A DNA stretch of 64,000 bases, from assembly GCA_016709965.1 (NCBI GenBank), contig JADJLT010000006.1, forward strand, positions 1,054,001-1,118,000. Direction: 5' to 3'. The stretch comes from Betaproteobacteria bacterium (GTDB taxonomy: Bacteria > Pseudomonadota > Gammaproteobacteria > Burkholderiales > Rhodocyclaceae). The notes under the pieces were generated by a model that ran no database searches, was not told the origin of the DNA, and saw nothing but the letters and a program-made list of their open reading frames with translations. Made by a program: the position numbers and the translations under genes. Every line of letters begins with the position of its first letter. Within the stretch, counting starts at the first letter, position 1. Positions 17,198 to 26,862 of this stretch are shown here, piece by piece.

Positions 17198-17419
17198 TGT
17201 TCGATTCTGCAAATACAACTGGGCAGGTACTGGAGGAAAAAGATTAACCCTCCAGACAAATTGTCTCCTGTCATCAAAGACAAACGCGGTATTTTTTCTG
17301 AAGAAAAACCACCGCGAATGTCTGCTGCCAATTGATTGGAATGACTGGCTATCAGTGAAAAGATGCAGACAGTTTATTCCAATTTCATTAAGCTAATGTT
17401 AAAAGTTACTCGAAAAAAA

Positions 17420-18700
17420 TCACAATCTCCAGACACGTACCCCGGCTGCGTTCAATGAAGCCTTGTCAAAGGTCGATTTGACATCAATGAAACAACCATC
17501 TTTGACCAGTCTACGTGACAGGTCTTCGGCACCCAGGGCCAAGTACTCCTTGTGCGCAACAGCAGCGACGATGGCATCGGCACGGGGCAGGTCATCCCAG
17601 GCAAACAGGCGCACACCGTATTCGTGCATGGCTTCTTCCGGATCAGCCGATGGGTCGTGCACAAAAACCTCGATACCGTAACTTTTAAGTTCGGCAATGA
17701 TGTCAGCAACCTTGGAGTTACGCAGATCGGCGCAGTCTTCCTTGAACGTCAGTCCCAGCACGTTCACGCGGGCACCTTTGATATAGCTGCCACCGGCGAT
17801 CATCTGTTTGACTGTCTGCTCGGCAACAAATTTCGCCATGCCGTCATTGATGCGGCGACCGGCCAGGATTACTTGCGGGTTGTATCCGATCATTTCTGCC
17901 TTGTGGGTCAGGTAATACGGATCAACGCCGATGCAATGACCACCGACCAGGCCGGGTTTGAATTTCAGGAAATTCCACTTTGTTCCAGCGGCCTCCAGTA
18001 CTTCTGTTGTGTCGATGTCAAGGCGGTCAAAAATAATGGCCAGCTCATTCATCAGCGCAATATTCAGGTCGCGCTGGGTGTTTTCGATGACCTTGGCGGC
18101 CTCAGCAGCCTTGATGCTGCGGCAACGATGCACGCCCGGCTTGACGATGCGCTCATAAAGTTCGGCCACCTTTTCCAGCGTTTCCGGCGTATCGCCCGAA
18201 ACCACCTTGAGAATGCTGGTCAGCGTATGTTCCTTGTCGCCCGGATTGATACGCTCGGGCGAGTAACCGACATTGAAATCCTGCTTCCATTTCAGGCCGG
18301 ATTCCCGCTCCAGGACAGGGATACAGATTTCTTCGGTGGCGCCAGGATAAACGGTCGACTCATAGACAACGATGGCGCCTGCCTTCATGTGGCGACCCAC
18401 CGACGTGCTGGCACCAATCAGTGGTCGAAAATCCGGAATGTGCGCGTTGTCGACCGGGGTCGGTACCGCAACGACAATGATATCGGCCTCGGCCAGCATT
18501 TTCGGGTCAGCCGTGTATTCAGCGTGAATCGCCTGTGCCAGCACTTCGTCCTCAAGTTCTCGTGACGGGTCCTTGCCGGCAATACACTGGGCAACCTTGC
18601 TCGTGCTGATATCAAAGCCGATGGTCCGGCCAGTTTTGCCAAATTCAACGACCAGAGGCAGGCCAACGTAACCGAGGCCGATAACTGCGACAACTGACAT
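17420..18700 (-). CDS. tviB: UDP-N-acetylglucosamine 6-dehydrogenase type (TviB/WbpA-like)
   Basis: This 426-residue nucleotide-sugar dehydrogenase oxidises a UDP-HexNAc to the uronic acid. It shows the NAD motif GLGYVGLP (residues 8-15), the YSPERINPGD stretch, the catalytic cysteine in GGHCIGVDPYYL (about 259) and the C-terminal TFKEDCADLRNSK region. These motifs place it with the Vi-antigen/WbpA branch rather than with UDP-glucose dehydrogenase, which is encoded separately at 28049. With wecB next door, UDP-ManNAcA is also possible. It lies 117 bases downstream of manC. Confidence 0.85.
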   Translation of the reverse strand: MSVVAVIGLGYVGLPLVVEFGKTGRTIGFDISTSKVAQCIAGKDPSRELEDEVLAQAIHAEYTADPKMLAEADIIVVAVPTPVDNAHIPDFRPLIGASTSVGRHMKAGAIVVYESTVYPGATEEICIPVLERESGLKWKQDFNVGYSPERINPGDKEHTLTSILKVVSGDTPETLEKVAELYERIVKPGVHRCRSIKAAEAAKVIENTQRDLNIALMNELAIIFDRLDIDTTEVLEAAGTKWNFLKFKPGLVGGHCIGVDPYYLTHKAEMIGYNPQVILAGRRINDGMAKFVAEQTVKQMIAGGSYIKGARVNVLGLTFKEDCADLRNSKVADIIAELKSYGIEVFVHDPSADPEEAMHEYGVRLFAWDDLPRADAIVAAVAHKEYLALGAEDLSRRLVKDGCFIDVKSTFDKASLNAAGVRVWRL

Positions 18701-18817
18701 GATTTCTCCAAAAATTGATGGTCGTTGCCGGCATGGAACGACTGCACTGCAACGAAATTATACCGAGTAACTATTGCGACTGATTTTGCCCACTAAAGAG
18801 CGCTTGCCGAAACTAAA

Positions 18818-20257
18818 CTACCTGCCGTAGGTGTCTTCAAAACGCACGATGTCGTCTTCGCCCAGATAACTGCCGGATTGCACCTCGATCATCTCAAGTG
18901 GCAACTTGCCAGGGTTCTCCAGACGGTGCGTTACACCCAACGGAATATATGTCGATTCGTTTTCCGAAATAAGGAAATATTCCTCGCCGCGCGTCACTTT
19001 TGCGGTGCCTGAAACCACGATCCAGTGCTCGGCGCGGTGGTGATGCATCTGCAGTGAAAGCTGGGCGCCAGGGTTCACGACAATGCGCTTTACCTGAAAG
19101 CGCTCGCCGGCATCGACGCCATCGAACCAGCCCCACGGCCGATGTACCTTGCGGTGCAGTTGCGTCAGGTTTGGCCGACAGGTCTTGAGTTTATCGACAA
19201 TCTTCTTCACATCCTGTGCTGCATCGTGCTGGGCGATCAGGATGGCATCGTCGGTTTCCACGACGATCAGATCATTAACCCCTACGCAGGCGACCAGTCG
19301 ATTCTGCGAAAACGCCAGGGTATTGGTGCAAGCTTCCAGAATCACGTCACCGCGCGTGGTATTCCCGGATGCATCCTTGTCCAGAACCTCCCAAAGCGAA
19401 TCCCACGAACCCACATCCGACCAGCCGGCATTCAGCGGAATCACGACGCCCTGCGGCAAGCCTGCGATGCCCTGGTTCAATCGTTCCATGACTGCGTAGT
19501 CAATCGAGTCTGAAGGGCAGGCTTCGAAAGCGGCCTTGGCGGCGCGTACGAAGTCGCCATCGGTCTTGACCTCAGCGACAGCAGCGCGGCAAGCATCCAG
19601 AATGTCCGACCGGCACTGGGCCAGTGCATCGAGCCAGGTAGAGGCCTTCAGTACAAAAATGCCGCTGTTCCACAAATACTGGCCTGAATCCAGATAGGAC
19701 TCCGCGGTCGCCCGGTTCGGTTTCTCGACAAAGCGCGCCAGCATGAAAGCTGCGCTTTGCGCTGCCACCGGCTCACCGACCTGAATGTAGCCGTAGCCGG
19801 TTTCCGCCGCATCCGGCGTAATGCCAAAGGTGACCGCCTTGCCCGACGCCGCCAGTTCGACTGCGCTGGTTACTGAACTGCGGAACAGCGCTTCATCCAG
19901 GATTACATGGTCGGCGGGCATCACCACCATGACCGGGTCGGCGCCATCGTTCCCGGCCAGCAAGGCTGCCAGGGTCAAAGCGGGTGCCGTATTTCGACCG
20001 GCGGGTTCAAGTACGATGGTGCCGTGTCGGCCCTCCTGGCGAAGCTGCTCGGCCACCGCAAAACGATGGTTCTCGTTACAGACCAGCAACGGTGCCTGGA
20101 CACCCGGTAAGCCATCGAGTCGGGCAACCGTCAGTTGCAACATGGACTCGCCACCTACCAGCGGCAGCAATTGTTTCGGATGCTGCTCGCGGGAAAGTGG
20201 CCAAAGGCGGGAGCCGGAGCCTCCGGAGAGAATGACGGGAAGGATGGCGGTGGTCAT
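18818..20257 (-). CDS. manC: Mannose-1-phosphate guanylyltransferase / mannose-6-phosphate isomerase
   Basis: This bifunctional 479-residue enzyme makes GDP-mannose. The N-terminal nucleotidyltransferase has the signature ILSGGSGSRLWPLSRE (about 7-22) and FVEKPN (about 174). The C-terminal cupin-type isomerase domain has LQMHHHRAEHWIVVSGTAKV around 410-430. The length is typical of the XanB/AlgA family. It is in the operon between wecB and tviB. Confidence 0.92.
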   Translation of the reverse strand: MTTAILPVILSGGSGSRLWPLSREQHPKQLLPLVGGESMLQLTVARLDGLPGVQAPLLVCNENHRFAVAEQLRQEGRHGTIVLEPAGRNTAPALTLAALLAGNDGADPVMVVMPADHVILDEALFRSSVTSAVELAASGKAVTFGITPDAAETGYGYIQVGEPVAAQSAAFMLARFVEKPNRATAESYLDSGQYLWNSGIFVLKASTWLDALAQCRSDILDACRAAVAEVKTDGDFVRAAKAAFEACPSDSIDYAVMERLNQGIAGLPQGVVIPLNAGWSDVGSWDSLWEVLDKDASGNTTRGDVILEACTNTLAFSQNRLVACVGVNDLIVVETDDAILIAQHDAAQDVKKIVDKLKTCRPNLTQLHRKVHRPWGWFDGVDAGERFQVKRIVVNPGAQLSLQMHHHRAEHWIVVSGTAKVTRGEEYFLISENESTYIPLGVTHRLENPGKLPLEMIEVQSGSYLGEDDIVRFEDTYGR

Positions 20258-20341
20258 AAAATTGAGATCAATCGAAAAAGTAAATGAAGAAAATTAATTC
20301 GTTGTATGACAATTGGCTCTGCGTGTCCAGTTTATGCAGGC

Positions 20342-21442
20342 TCAAACGCCCAACTCGGCAGCCAGAATTGCCACGATCCGCTCCGCCGCCTTGCCGTCCC
20401 AAAGTTGCGGCCGGCGGCCCTGTTTGCCATTGCCCGCCAGCACCTTGCGCACCTCAGCCACAATACGCACCGGGTCCGTCCCGGCCAGCACGTTGGAACC
20501 TTCATCCACCGTTACCGGGCGCTCCGTGTTTTCGCGGATCGTAATGCAGGGCACGCCCAGCGCCGTCGTTTCTTCCTGCAGGCCGCCGCTGTCAGTCAGC
20601 ACCACCGCGGCATCCTTCCACAAACTCAGGAAAGCCATGTACGCCTGCGGGCCGACCAGTGTCACATTCGGCCCGAGATCGACGCCGAATTTTTCCAGAT
20701 TGCCCCGGGTGCGCGGATGGACCGGGAAGATCAGTGGCAGTTCTGCCGAAATTTCACGTAACGCACCGCCAATCTGCGCCATCATCGCCGCATCATCGAC
20801 GTTACTTGGCCGATGCAGTGTGACCACGCCATAGCTACGGTCAACCGGAATATTTGCCGAAATTTCAAATGTTGAGGTATCGGCATCCTTCAGCTTTTCC
20901 GCCTGATACAGCAAGTTATCGACCATCACATGACCAACGTAATGAATCGCTGAATCGGCCTTGCCTTCACGGCGCAGATGCTCGACACCGCTGGGTTCTG
21001 TCACAAAGAACCAGTCTGAAATACTGTCGGTGACCAGACGATTGATTTCTTCCGGCATCGTCATGTCGCCGCTGCGCAAGCCAGCCTCGACGTGAGCGAC
21101 CGGGATGTTCAGTTTCTTGGCCACGATCGAGCAGGCCAGGGTCGAGTTGACGTCACCCACCACCAGCACCGCATCCGGACGCTGTGCCTGGCATAGCTCC
21201 TCAAAGCCCACCATGATCTTGGCCGTCTGCTGTGCATGCGAGCCACCGCCGGCGCCCATGAAGACATCTGGCTGCGGAATGCCCAGTTCTTCGAAAAACA
21301 CCTCGTTCATCTCGCGGTCGTAATGCTGGCCGGTATGAATGATTTTGAACGCCAGTCCGCCATGCGCCTGCAGTGCACGCACAATTGGCGCGATTTTCAT
21401 GAAATTCGGTCGGGCACCGGCAACGAGATAAAGTGTTTTCAT
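20342..21442 (-). CDS. wecB: UDP-N-acetylglucosamine 2-epimerase
   Basis: This 366-residue enzyme interconverts UDP-GlcNAc and UDP-ManNAc. It shows ARPNFMKIAP (about 8), HTGQHYDREM (about 37), the catalytic region HVEAGLRSGDMTMPEEINR (about 117) and DSGGLQEE (about 270). The length fits the family. Together with tviB it points to N-acetylmannosaminuronic acid or a related acidic amino sugar in the polymer. Confidence 0.92.
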   Translation of the reverse strand: MKTLYLVAGARPNFMKIAPIVRALQAHGGLAFKIIHTGQHYDREMNEVFFEELGIPQPDVFMGAGGGSHAQQTAKIMVGFEELCQAQRPDAVLVVGDVNSTLACSIVAKKLNIPVAHVEAGLRSGDMTMPEEINRLVTDSISDWFFVTEPSGVEHLRREGKADSAIHYVGHVMVDNLLYQAEKLKDADTSTFEISANIPVDRSYGVVTLHRPSNVDDAAMMAQIGGALREISAELPLIFPVHPRTRGNLEKFGVDLGPNVTLVGPQAYMAFLSLWKDAAVVLTDSGGLQEETTALGVPCITIRENTERPVTVDEGSNVLAGTDPVRIVAEVRKVLAGNGKQGRRPQLWDGKAAERIVAILAAELGV

Positions 21443-21573
21443 CGAAATTTGAAATCCATGCAGTAAAGCCGTCTATGGTCGGCGCAAAGCGTTCGCCACA
21501 GATACAGCCAGTGTTTCATGTCCAGTTCATGCGGCGCCACGCCTGAAGGCCAAGCACCGCAAAAGCCAATTAT

Positions 21574-22116
21574 TCAGAAATAGGCAGCATCCACAAACCG
21601 GACCCCCGCCAAATCCTTTGCAGAAAGTGCAACGTCGCCGGTCACTGGCCACTTGATCGCGAGATCAGGATCATTCCAGGCGACGCTGCGCTCGAATTGC
21701 GGTGCATAGTAGTCGGTAGTCTTGTAGAGAAACTCTGCCGTCTCCGAAAGTACGACAAAACCGTGGGCAAATCCGGCAGGAATCCACAATTGCTTTTTAT
21801 TTTCAGCAGAAAGATGTTCGCCGACCCATTTTCCGAACGTCCGTGAGTCTTTTCTCAGGTCAACCGCCACATCGAAAACCTCACCCTGAACGACGCGAAC
21901 CAGCTTGCCCTGCGCTTGCTCGATCTGGTAGTGCAAGCCACGCAGCACGTTCCTGACACTTTTGGAATGGTTGTCCTGCACAAAAGTCGGGTTCAATCCG
22001 GTCGCTTCGCAGAAAGCCTTGTGGTTGTAACTTTCAAAGAAGAAACCACGATAATCACCGAACACTTTCGGCTCAAGCACCAGGACATCCGGAATGGCAG
22101 TGGGGGTCGCCTTCAT
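21574..22116 (-). CDS. rfbC: dTDP-4-dehydrorhamnose 3,5-epimerase
   Basis: This is the third enzyme of dTDP-L-rhamnose synthesis, a 180-residue cupin. It shows the catalytic His in VLRGLHYQ (about 61) and the FVVLSETAEFLYKTTDYY stretch with the catalytic Tyr. Its ATG shares one base with the rfbA stop (TGATG). A 131-base gap to wecB follows. Confidence 0.94.
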   Translation of the reverse strand: MKATPTAIPDVLVLEPKVFGDYRGFFFESYNHKAFCEATGLNPTFVQDNHSKSVRNVLRGLHYQIEQAQGKLVRVVQGEVFDVAVDLRKDSRTFGKWVGEHLSAENKKQLWIPAGFAHGFVVLSETAEFLYKTTDYYAPQFERSVAWNDPDLAIKWPVTGDVALSAKDLAGVRFVDAAYF

Positions 22117-22994
22117 CAGAACACCCGTTCCTTGAGCAGGCTCATCAGATACTGGCCATAAGCATTTTTCAGCATCGGTTGGGCCAGCTTTTCAAGCTGC
22201 TCGGCCGACACCCAGCGCTTGCGGAAGGCAATCTCTTCCGGGCACGCAACCTTGAGGCCTTGGCGCTTTTCAATGGTGGCGATGAACTGGCTGGCATCCA
22301 GCAAGGACTCATGGGTGCCGGTATCCAGCCAGGCATGCCCGCGGCCCATCACCTGAACATTCAGCTGTTGGCGTTCGAGATAGATGCGATTGACATCGGT
22401 AATCTCCAGCTCACCGCGGGGTGACGGCTTCAAATCGCGGGCGATGTCGAGCACCTGATTATCGTAGAAGTAGAGGCCGGTAACCGCGTAATTGGACTTC
22501 GGTACCTTCGGCTTTTCTTCCAGGCTGACCGCCTGACCGGCGGCATCGAACTCCACCACGCCGTAACGCTCCGGATCATGCACATGGTAGGCAAAGACCG
22601 TGGCGCCGTCCTTTTGCTGGTCGGCGGTCGTAAGGTCATTGGCAAATTCATGACCATAAAAAATATTGTCACCCAGGACCAGCGCGCTATCGCCACTGCC
22701 AACAAAGTCGCGACCAATAATGAAGGCCTGAGCCAGTCCATCCGGGCTGGGCTGGATCGCGTAGGAAAGGCTCAAGCCCCACTGGCTGCCATCGCCCAAA
22801 AGCTGCTCGAAACGTGGCGTGTCCTGCGGTGTCGAGATAATCAGGATCTCGCGAATACCCGCCAGCATCAAGGTCGTCAGCGGGTAATAAATCATCGGCT
22901 TGTCGTGAATCGGCAGCAGTTGCTTGGACACGGCCAGCGTGACCGGATAGAGACGGGTGCCGGAACCGCCGGCGAGGATAATGCCTTTACGCAT
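22116..22994 (-). CDS. rfbA: Glucose-1-phosphate thymidylyltransferase
   Basis: This is the first enzyme of dTDP-L-rhamnose synthesis, 292 residues. The signature ILAGGSGTRLYPVT starts at residue 6. KQLLPIHDKPMIYYPL, GDNIFYGHEF and the WLDTGTHESLLDAS region near 222 also match. It lies 11 bases downstream of rfbD. Confidence 0.95.
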   Translation of the reverse strand: MRKGIILAGGSGTRLYPVTLAVSKQLLPIHDKPMIYYPLTTLMLAGIREILIISTPQDTPRFEQLLGDGSQWGLSLSYAIQPSPDGLAQAFIIGRDFVGSGDSALVLGDNIFYGHEFANDLTTADQQKDGATVFAYHVHDPERYGVVEFDAAGQAVSLEEKPKVPKSNYAVTGLYFYDNQVLDIARDLKPSPRGELEITDVNRIYLERQQLNVQVMGRGHAWLDTGTHESLLDASQFIATIEKRQGLKVACPEEIAFRKRWVSAEQLEKLAQPMLKNAYGQYLMSLLKERVF

Positions 22995-23005
22995 GGTTTA
23001 GTCCT

Positions 23006-23893
23006 TTACAGAATTTGTTGAAGCACATGACCCAGACCGCTTTGCCAGGCGGGGAGCTCTAGCCCGAAGGTTTCGCGCAGGCGTTGGGTATCGAGTCGCG
23101 AATTGGCCGGGCGTGGCGCCGGAAGAGGGTAGTCAGCGGTGGTGATCGGCACGATGTCGTCGGCCGTTAACTTCAGTGGCTTGCCGGCCGCCAAAGCTGC
23201 CCGAACCACGGTTTGCGCATATTCGTGCCAGGTGGTGCAGCCACCGGCAACCAGGTGATAGAGCCCAAACGGAAAACCTGTCCTGCCCTGGCGCTTGTAT
23301 TGCCCCAGCACCTGCGCCGTCACATCGGCCAGCAGCGCAGCTGACGTCGGCGCACCGAACTGGTCCGCAACAATTTTCAAACCCTCACGCTCGGCCGCCA
23401 GACGCAGCATGGTCTTGGCGAAATTCGCGCCGTGCGCGCCAAAGACCCAACTGGTACGAAATATTAGGTGATCCGCGCCGCTCGCCTGCAAAGCCTTTTC
23501 ACCCGCCAGCTTGGTCTTGCCATAAACGCTTTGCGGGTTTGGGGTATCCGATTCGAGGTAGGCCCCAGAGGCGCAGCCATCGAACACATAGTCCGTCGAA
23601 TAATGGATGACCAGCGCCCCCAAGCGAGCCGCTTCCTCACCAAACACACCCGGCGCAGTGCCGTTGATGGCCTGGGCCAGTTGCTGTTCGGATTCCGCTT
23701 TATCCACCGCCGTATAGGCCGCCGGGTTGATGATCACCTGCGGCGCCACCTTGGCCACCAGTTGGCGAATGGCATCCGGATTGGAAAGGTCACATTCGTG
23801 CTGGTCGACCGCAACAACCTCGCCCAAGGGCGCCAGTGCGCGTTGCAACTCAAAGCCAACCTGGCCGTTCTTGCCTGTCAGTAGAATTTTCAT
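23006..23893 (-). CDS. rfbD: dTDP-4-dehydrorhamnose reductase
   Basis: This is the last enzyme of dTDP-L-rhamnose synthesis, a 295-residue short-chain-dehydrogenase fold. It shows the NADPH motif GKNGQVGFEL (7-16), STDYVFDG (about 104) and the catalytic YGKTKLAGE (about 128). It lies upstream of rfbA and is separated from rfbB by the inserted fic gene. Confidence 0.95.
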   Translation of the reverse strand: MKILLTGKNGQVGFELQRALAPLGEVVAVDQHECDLSNPDAIRQLVAKVAPQVIINPAAYTAVDKAESEQQLAQAINGTAPGVFGEEAARLGALVIHYSTDYVFDGCASGAYLESDTPNPQSVYGKTKLAGEKALQASGADHLIFRTSWVFGAHGANFAKTMLRLAAEREGLKIVADQFGAPTSAALLADVTAQVLGQYKRQGRTGFPFGLYHLVAGGCTTWHEYAQTVVRAALAAGKPLKLTADDIVPITTADYPLPAPRPANSRLDTQRLRETFGLELPAWQSGLGHVLQQIL

Positions 23894-23997
23894 AGATCAC
23901 CCCCATGGGCCAGGCCAGTGCAAAAACGGCATCCAAATACAATTTTTTGTATCAACAAACCTTCCCCCTTGAATAGAGCATATTGGGCGTCATAACT

Positions 23998-25221
23998 TCA
24001 GCCCACGGCCGCAAGCGGTGGTAAAAAATCAACGTCACCGGCCGGGTACAGATTTGGCAACAATGACCCCAGCGCATGCACAGGAAACCCGACGCGCAGT
24101 TTTCCCTTGGGAGTATCAGAGACCAAAAAGCCTTCAGCCGTTAGTTGCGACACGACATCCCGCGCCGTGCGCTCCTTTAATCCCGTAAGGCGAGCGGCTG
24201 ACATGCGCTCCACTTCACCCATGGCGAAGGCCTGAAGATAGAGGAACGCAGATTCGGGCTTCAAATCGAAACGGACGCGCTGAAAATAGGCTTCAACGCG
24301 GCCCTTGAAGGCATTCAGGTCGAACATGCTGGCCATGAACCGAGCCTGATCAAGCCCGGTTTGCAAGGCGTAGGCACAATAGTCGGCCAAGCATTTTTCA
24401 GAGAGATTACCGCGTCCATCCAGATCGCCCAGTCGTGGCGAATCGGCCAAGGCCATTTGTTGCTTGTACATCACGTTTGATTTGGCAAAGCCACGAGACA
24501 TCGACCACAGTGCGGCTCCGTTGACACCACACTGGCGCAGCATGGCATCGAGCACGATACGGGCGACACGGCCATTGCCATCGGGAAACGGGTGAATCCA
24601 GGCAAGACGATGGTGAGCAGCGAAGGCGCTGACAATGCCATCGAGCTTGCTACTGCCACCCCTGGCCGACCACGCCAGGCGCTGACCATAGAACTGGCTG
24701 AAGCGATCCAGAAATAGACCTAAGGCCTCGGCACGAGGCGCGACATGGCGACCGACGCTGACCTCGCGCTGGCGAATCGCGCCGGGCACCATCACCGTGC
24801 CATCTTCCAGCACCAACATTTCCGGCGGCAATTGTGAACAGAAAATCCGATGGATTTCCTGAATCGCCGGCAGCAGGGAGTTTTCATTCAATGGCGCCGA
24901 CCTCGCCCAGATATCGGCGCTCACATGAGCACTGGCCAGGCTCGGCAAGTCCTTTTGAGACGGAGCCCCCTTCGCATCCTGAAGGGCTTTGGCGATTTCA
25001 AGCGGCAGCGTGTGCTGCCCCTCGATCAGATTGCTGTAATAGCAATTCATCCCGGTCACCAAAGTCGCCAGACTTTGCGCTGTCGGGGCACACAAAGCGG
25101 CATCCAGGCAGGCAGAAGCCTCAGACAGTTCATAGGCAAGCCCAATCAGCTCGGCATGGCGAGGCCGAGTGTCATGCACCACCAAAGGCTCCATCTGAAC
25201 GGGGTCGTCGTAAAGATCCAT
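23998..25221 (-). CDS. Fic family protein (AMP transferase type)
   Basis: This 407-residue Fic enzyme would transfer AMP, or another nucleotide part, to protein hydroxyls. The active-site loop HPFPDGNGRVAR is complete (about residues 209-220). An upstream inhibitory helix motif SNLIEG (about 59-64) fits S/TxxxE, so it is an N-terminally self-inhibited (class II) Fic. The C-terminal winged-helix part (RLTGLKERTARDVVSQL) suggests DNA binding. It interrupts the rhamnose genes between rfbB and rfbD and has its own repeats upstream. It probably came by transfer and is not a sugar enzyme. Confidence 0.9.
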   Translation of the reverse strand: MDLYDDPVQMEPLVVHDTRPRHAELIGLAYELSEASACLDAALCAPTAQSLATLVTGMNCYYSNLIEGQHTLPLEIAKALQDAKGAPSQKDLPSLASAHVSADIWARSAPLNENSLLPAIQEIHRIFCSQLPPEMLVLEDGTVMVPGAIRQREVSVGRHVAPRAEALGLFLDRFSQFYGQRLAWSARGGSSKLDGIVSAFAAHHRLAWIHPFPDGNGRVARIVLDAMLRQCGVNGAALWSMSRGFAKSNVMYKQQMALADSPRLGDLDGRGNLSEKCLADYCAYALQTGLDQARFMASMFDLNAFKGRVEAYFQRVRFDLKPESAFLYLQAFAMGEVERMSAARLTGLKERTARDVVSQLTAEGFLVSDTPKGKLRVGFPVHALGSLLPNLYPAGDVDFLPPLAAVG

Positions 25222-25310
25222 ATTGCCGATATTAATGCCGATATATAGTTCTAATATTCAATGTGATAGGAAAATATAACACATACATATTGCCGATAAT
25301 TTTGCCGATT
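25222..25310 (-). promoter_or_regulatory. Paired direct repeats upstream of fic, candidate operator
   Basis: Two copies of an ATTGCCGAT-n(5)-TGCCGAT pair (plus-strand orientation) lie at 25222-25241 and 25289-25309, spaced by about 67 bases. The first pair ends directly at the fic start codon, so a bound protein would block initiation. The Fic protein has a C-terminal winged helix, so autoregulation is plausible but inferred. Confidence 0.5.
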
Positions 25311-25411
25311 CCAAAAACCGGTAGCCATTAGCCCCAAATGACGGTCATTTCCGCTTTCGCGGTGCCGACGAAATTAATCGCCAGGATAGCAATCAGACAA
25401 CCGAAGCTCGA

Positions 25412-26470
25412 TCAGGCGCTGTACTGTTTGCCAACCCAGTTCTGGTACGCCCCGCTGGTCACATTAGCCACCCAGGCCTGGTTAACCAGATACCACTGCA
25501 CCGTCTTCCTGATACCGGTCTCGAAGGTTTCAGCCGGCTTCCAGCCGAGTTCGCGTTCGATCTTGGTGGCGTCGATGGCGTAGCGGCGGTCATGGCCGGG
25601 GCGATCGGTGACGTAGGTAATCTGTTCCTTGTACGGCTTGCCGTCAGCCCGTGGGCTGAGTTCGTCGAGGATGGTGCACAGGGTATGCACGACATCCAGA
25701 TTCGGCTTCTCGTTCCAGCCACCGATGTTATAGGTCTCGCCCAGCTTGCCGGCTTCCAGCACGCGGCGAATTGCCGAGCAGTGGTCCTTGACGTAGAGCC
25801 AGTCGCGAATCTGCTGGCCATCGCCGTAGATGGGCAATGGCTTGCCGGCCAGGGCGTTGTGAATGACGAGCGGGATCAGCTTTTCCGGGAAGTGGTAGGG
25901 GCCGTAGTTGTTCGAGCAGTTGGTGGTCAGCACCGGCAGGCCGTAGGTGTGGTGATAGGCGCGCACCAAGTGATCACTGGCCGCCTTGCTGGCCGAGTAG
26001 GGGCTGTTCGGTTCGTACTGGTGGGTTTCGGTAAAGGCCGGGGCATCTTTGTCGAGCGAGCCATAGACTTCATCCGTGGAGACATGCAGAAAACGGAATT
26101 CGTTTTTGGCCGTTTTTTCCAGTTGACCGTAGTAAGCACGTACCGCCTCCAGCAGACGGAAGGTGCCAACGATATTGGTCTGGATAAAGTCTTCCGGGCC
26201 GTGAATGCTGCGGTCGACGTGCGACTCGGCAGCAAAATTGACGACGGCACGGGGCTGGTGCTCGGCCAGTAGTTTGGCGACGAGGTCATAGTCGCCGATG
26301 CTGCCTTTAACGAAGATATGCCGTGCATCGCCATTGAGCGAAGAGAGATTCTCCAGATTGCCGGCGTAGGTCAGGTCATCGAGGTTGATGACTGGCTCGT
26401 CGGACTGGGCCAGCCAGTCAAGGACGAAGTTACTGCCGATAAAGCCTGCTGCGCCGGTGACTAAAATCAT
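25412..26470 (-). CDS. rfbB: dTDP-glucose 4,6-dehydratase
   Basis: This is the second enzyme of dTDP-L-rhamnose synthesis, 352 residues. It shows the NAD motif TGAAGFIGSNFV (5-16), HVSTDEVYGS (about 130), the catalytic YSASKAASD (about 159) and the NNYGPYHFPEKLIP stretch. It is separated from rfbD by fic, and from the nucleotidyltransferase gene by a fic remnant. Confidence 0.95.
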   Translation of the reverse strand: MILVTGAAGFIGSNFVLDWLAQSDEPVINLDDLTYAGNLENLSSLNGDARHIFVKGSIGDYDLVAKLLAEHQPRAVVNFAAESHVDRSIHGPEDFIQTNIVGTFRLLEAVRAYYGQLEKTAKNEFRFLHVSTDEVYGSLDKDAPAFTETHQYEPNSPYSASKAASDHLVRAYHHTYGLPVLTTNCSNNYGPYHFPEKLIPLVIHNALAGKPLPIYGDGQQIRDWLYVKDHCSAIRRVLEAGKLGETYNIGGWNEKPNLDVVHTLCTILDELSPRADGKPYKEQITYVTDRPGHDRRYAIDATKIERELGWKPAETFETGIRKTVQWYLVNQAWVANVTSGAYQNWVGKQYSA

Positions 26471-26563
26471 GACTGCTCCATCAAAAATGAATATTTATCA
26501 GGCAATTTTCTCATGCTGCCTGAAGACAATCGACAAAAGTATCGTGCCCCATCCGCGCCTAGC

Positions 26564-26816
26564 TTAACCATTCAGCTCGTAGCTGATACTGCGACCACCT
26601 GCTGCCGCCTTGCGCAGAATCCCGAGGGCCAGCAATTCATGGATGTCACGAAGCGCAGTATCTGGCGAACACTTGGCAATTGTCGCCCACTTGCTTGCTG
26701 TTCAGTTTGCCATCAAAGCCATCCTGTAGCCGATTGAGCAACATCACCTGACGCTCGTTCAATGGTGTAGTTGCCCAGCGTTGCCAGAAGCGAGTCTTGG
26801 CCAGCACCGAATCCAG
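26564..26816 (-). pseudogene. C-terminal remnant of a second Fic-type protein, frameshifted
   Basis: On the minus strand the sequence reads LDSVLAKTRFWQRW, then TPLNERQVMLLNRL and GFDGKLNSK. After a one-base shift near 26690 it continues KWATIAKCSPDTALRD, ELLALGILRK and GGRSISYELNG to a stop at 26564. This is the helix plus winged-helix end of the DUF4172-type Fic proteins. The Fic catalytic part is absent. The piece is not related closely to the intact fic at 23998, so the operon seems to have taken in Fic genes twice. Confidence 0.65.
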
Positions 26817-26833
26817 TTATTAACCGCATAAAG

Positions 26834-26862
26834 TGCGGAGAATAAGCAGGCTATTCTCCGCA
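26834..26862. repeat. Perfect inverted repeat (11-bp arms) in the rfbB-nucleotidyltransferase gap
   Basis: TGCGGAGAATA and TATTCTCCGCA flank a 7-base loop. A nearby CCGCATAAAGTGCGG adds a second small inverted repeat. There is no T-run, so it is not a classical terminator. It lies at the upstream edge of the Fic remnant and may be a trace of the transferred element. The gap 26471-26937 otherwise holds only that remnant. Confidence 0.6.

Noticed and set aside
17552..18565. Long plus-strand frame of 337 codons
   Set aside because: It lies antisense within the nucleotide-sugar dehydrogenase gene, which has clear family motifs.
26834..26862. Rho-independent terminator
   Set aside because: The perfect inverted repeat lacks a T-run on either strand.
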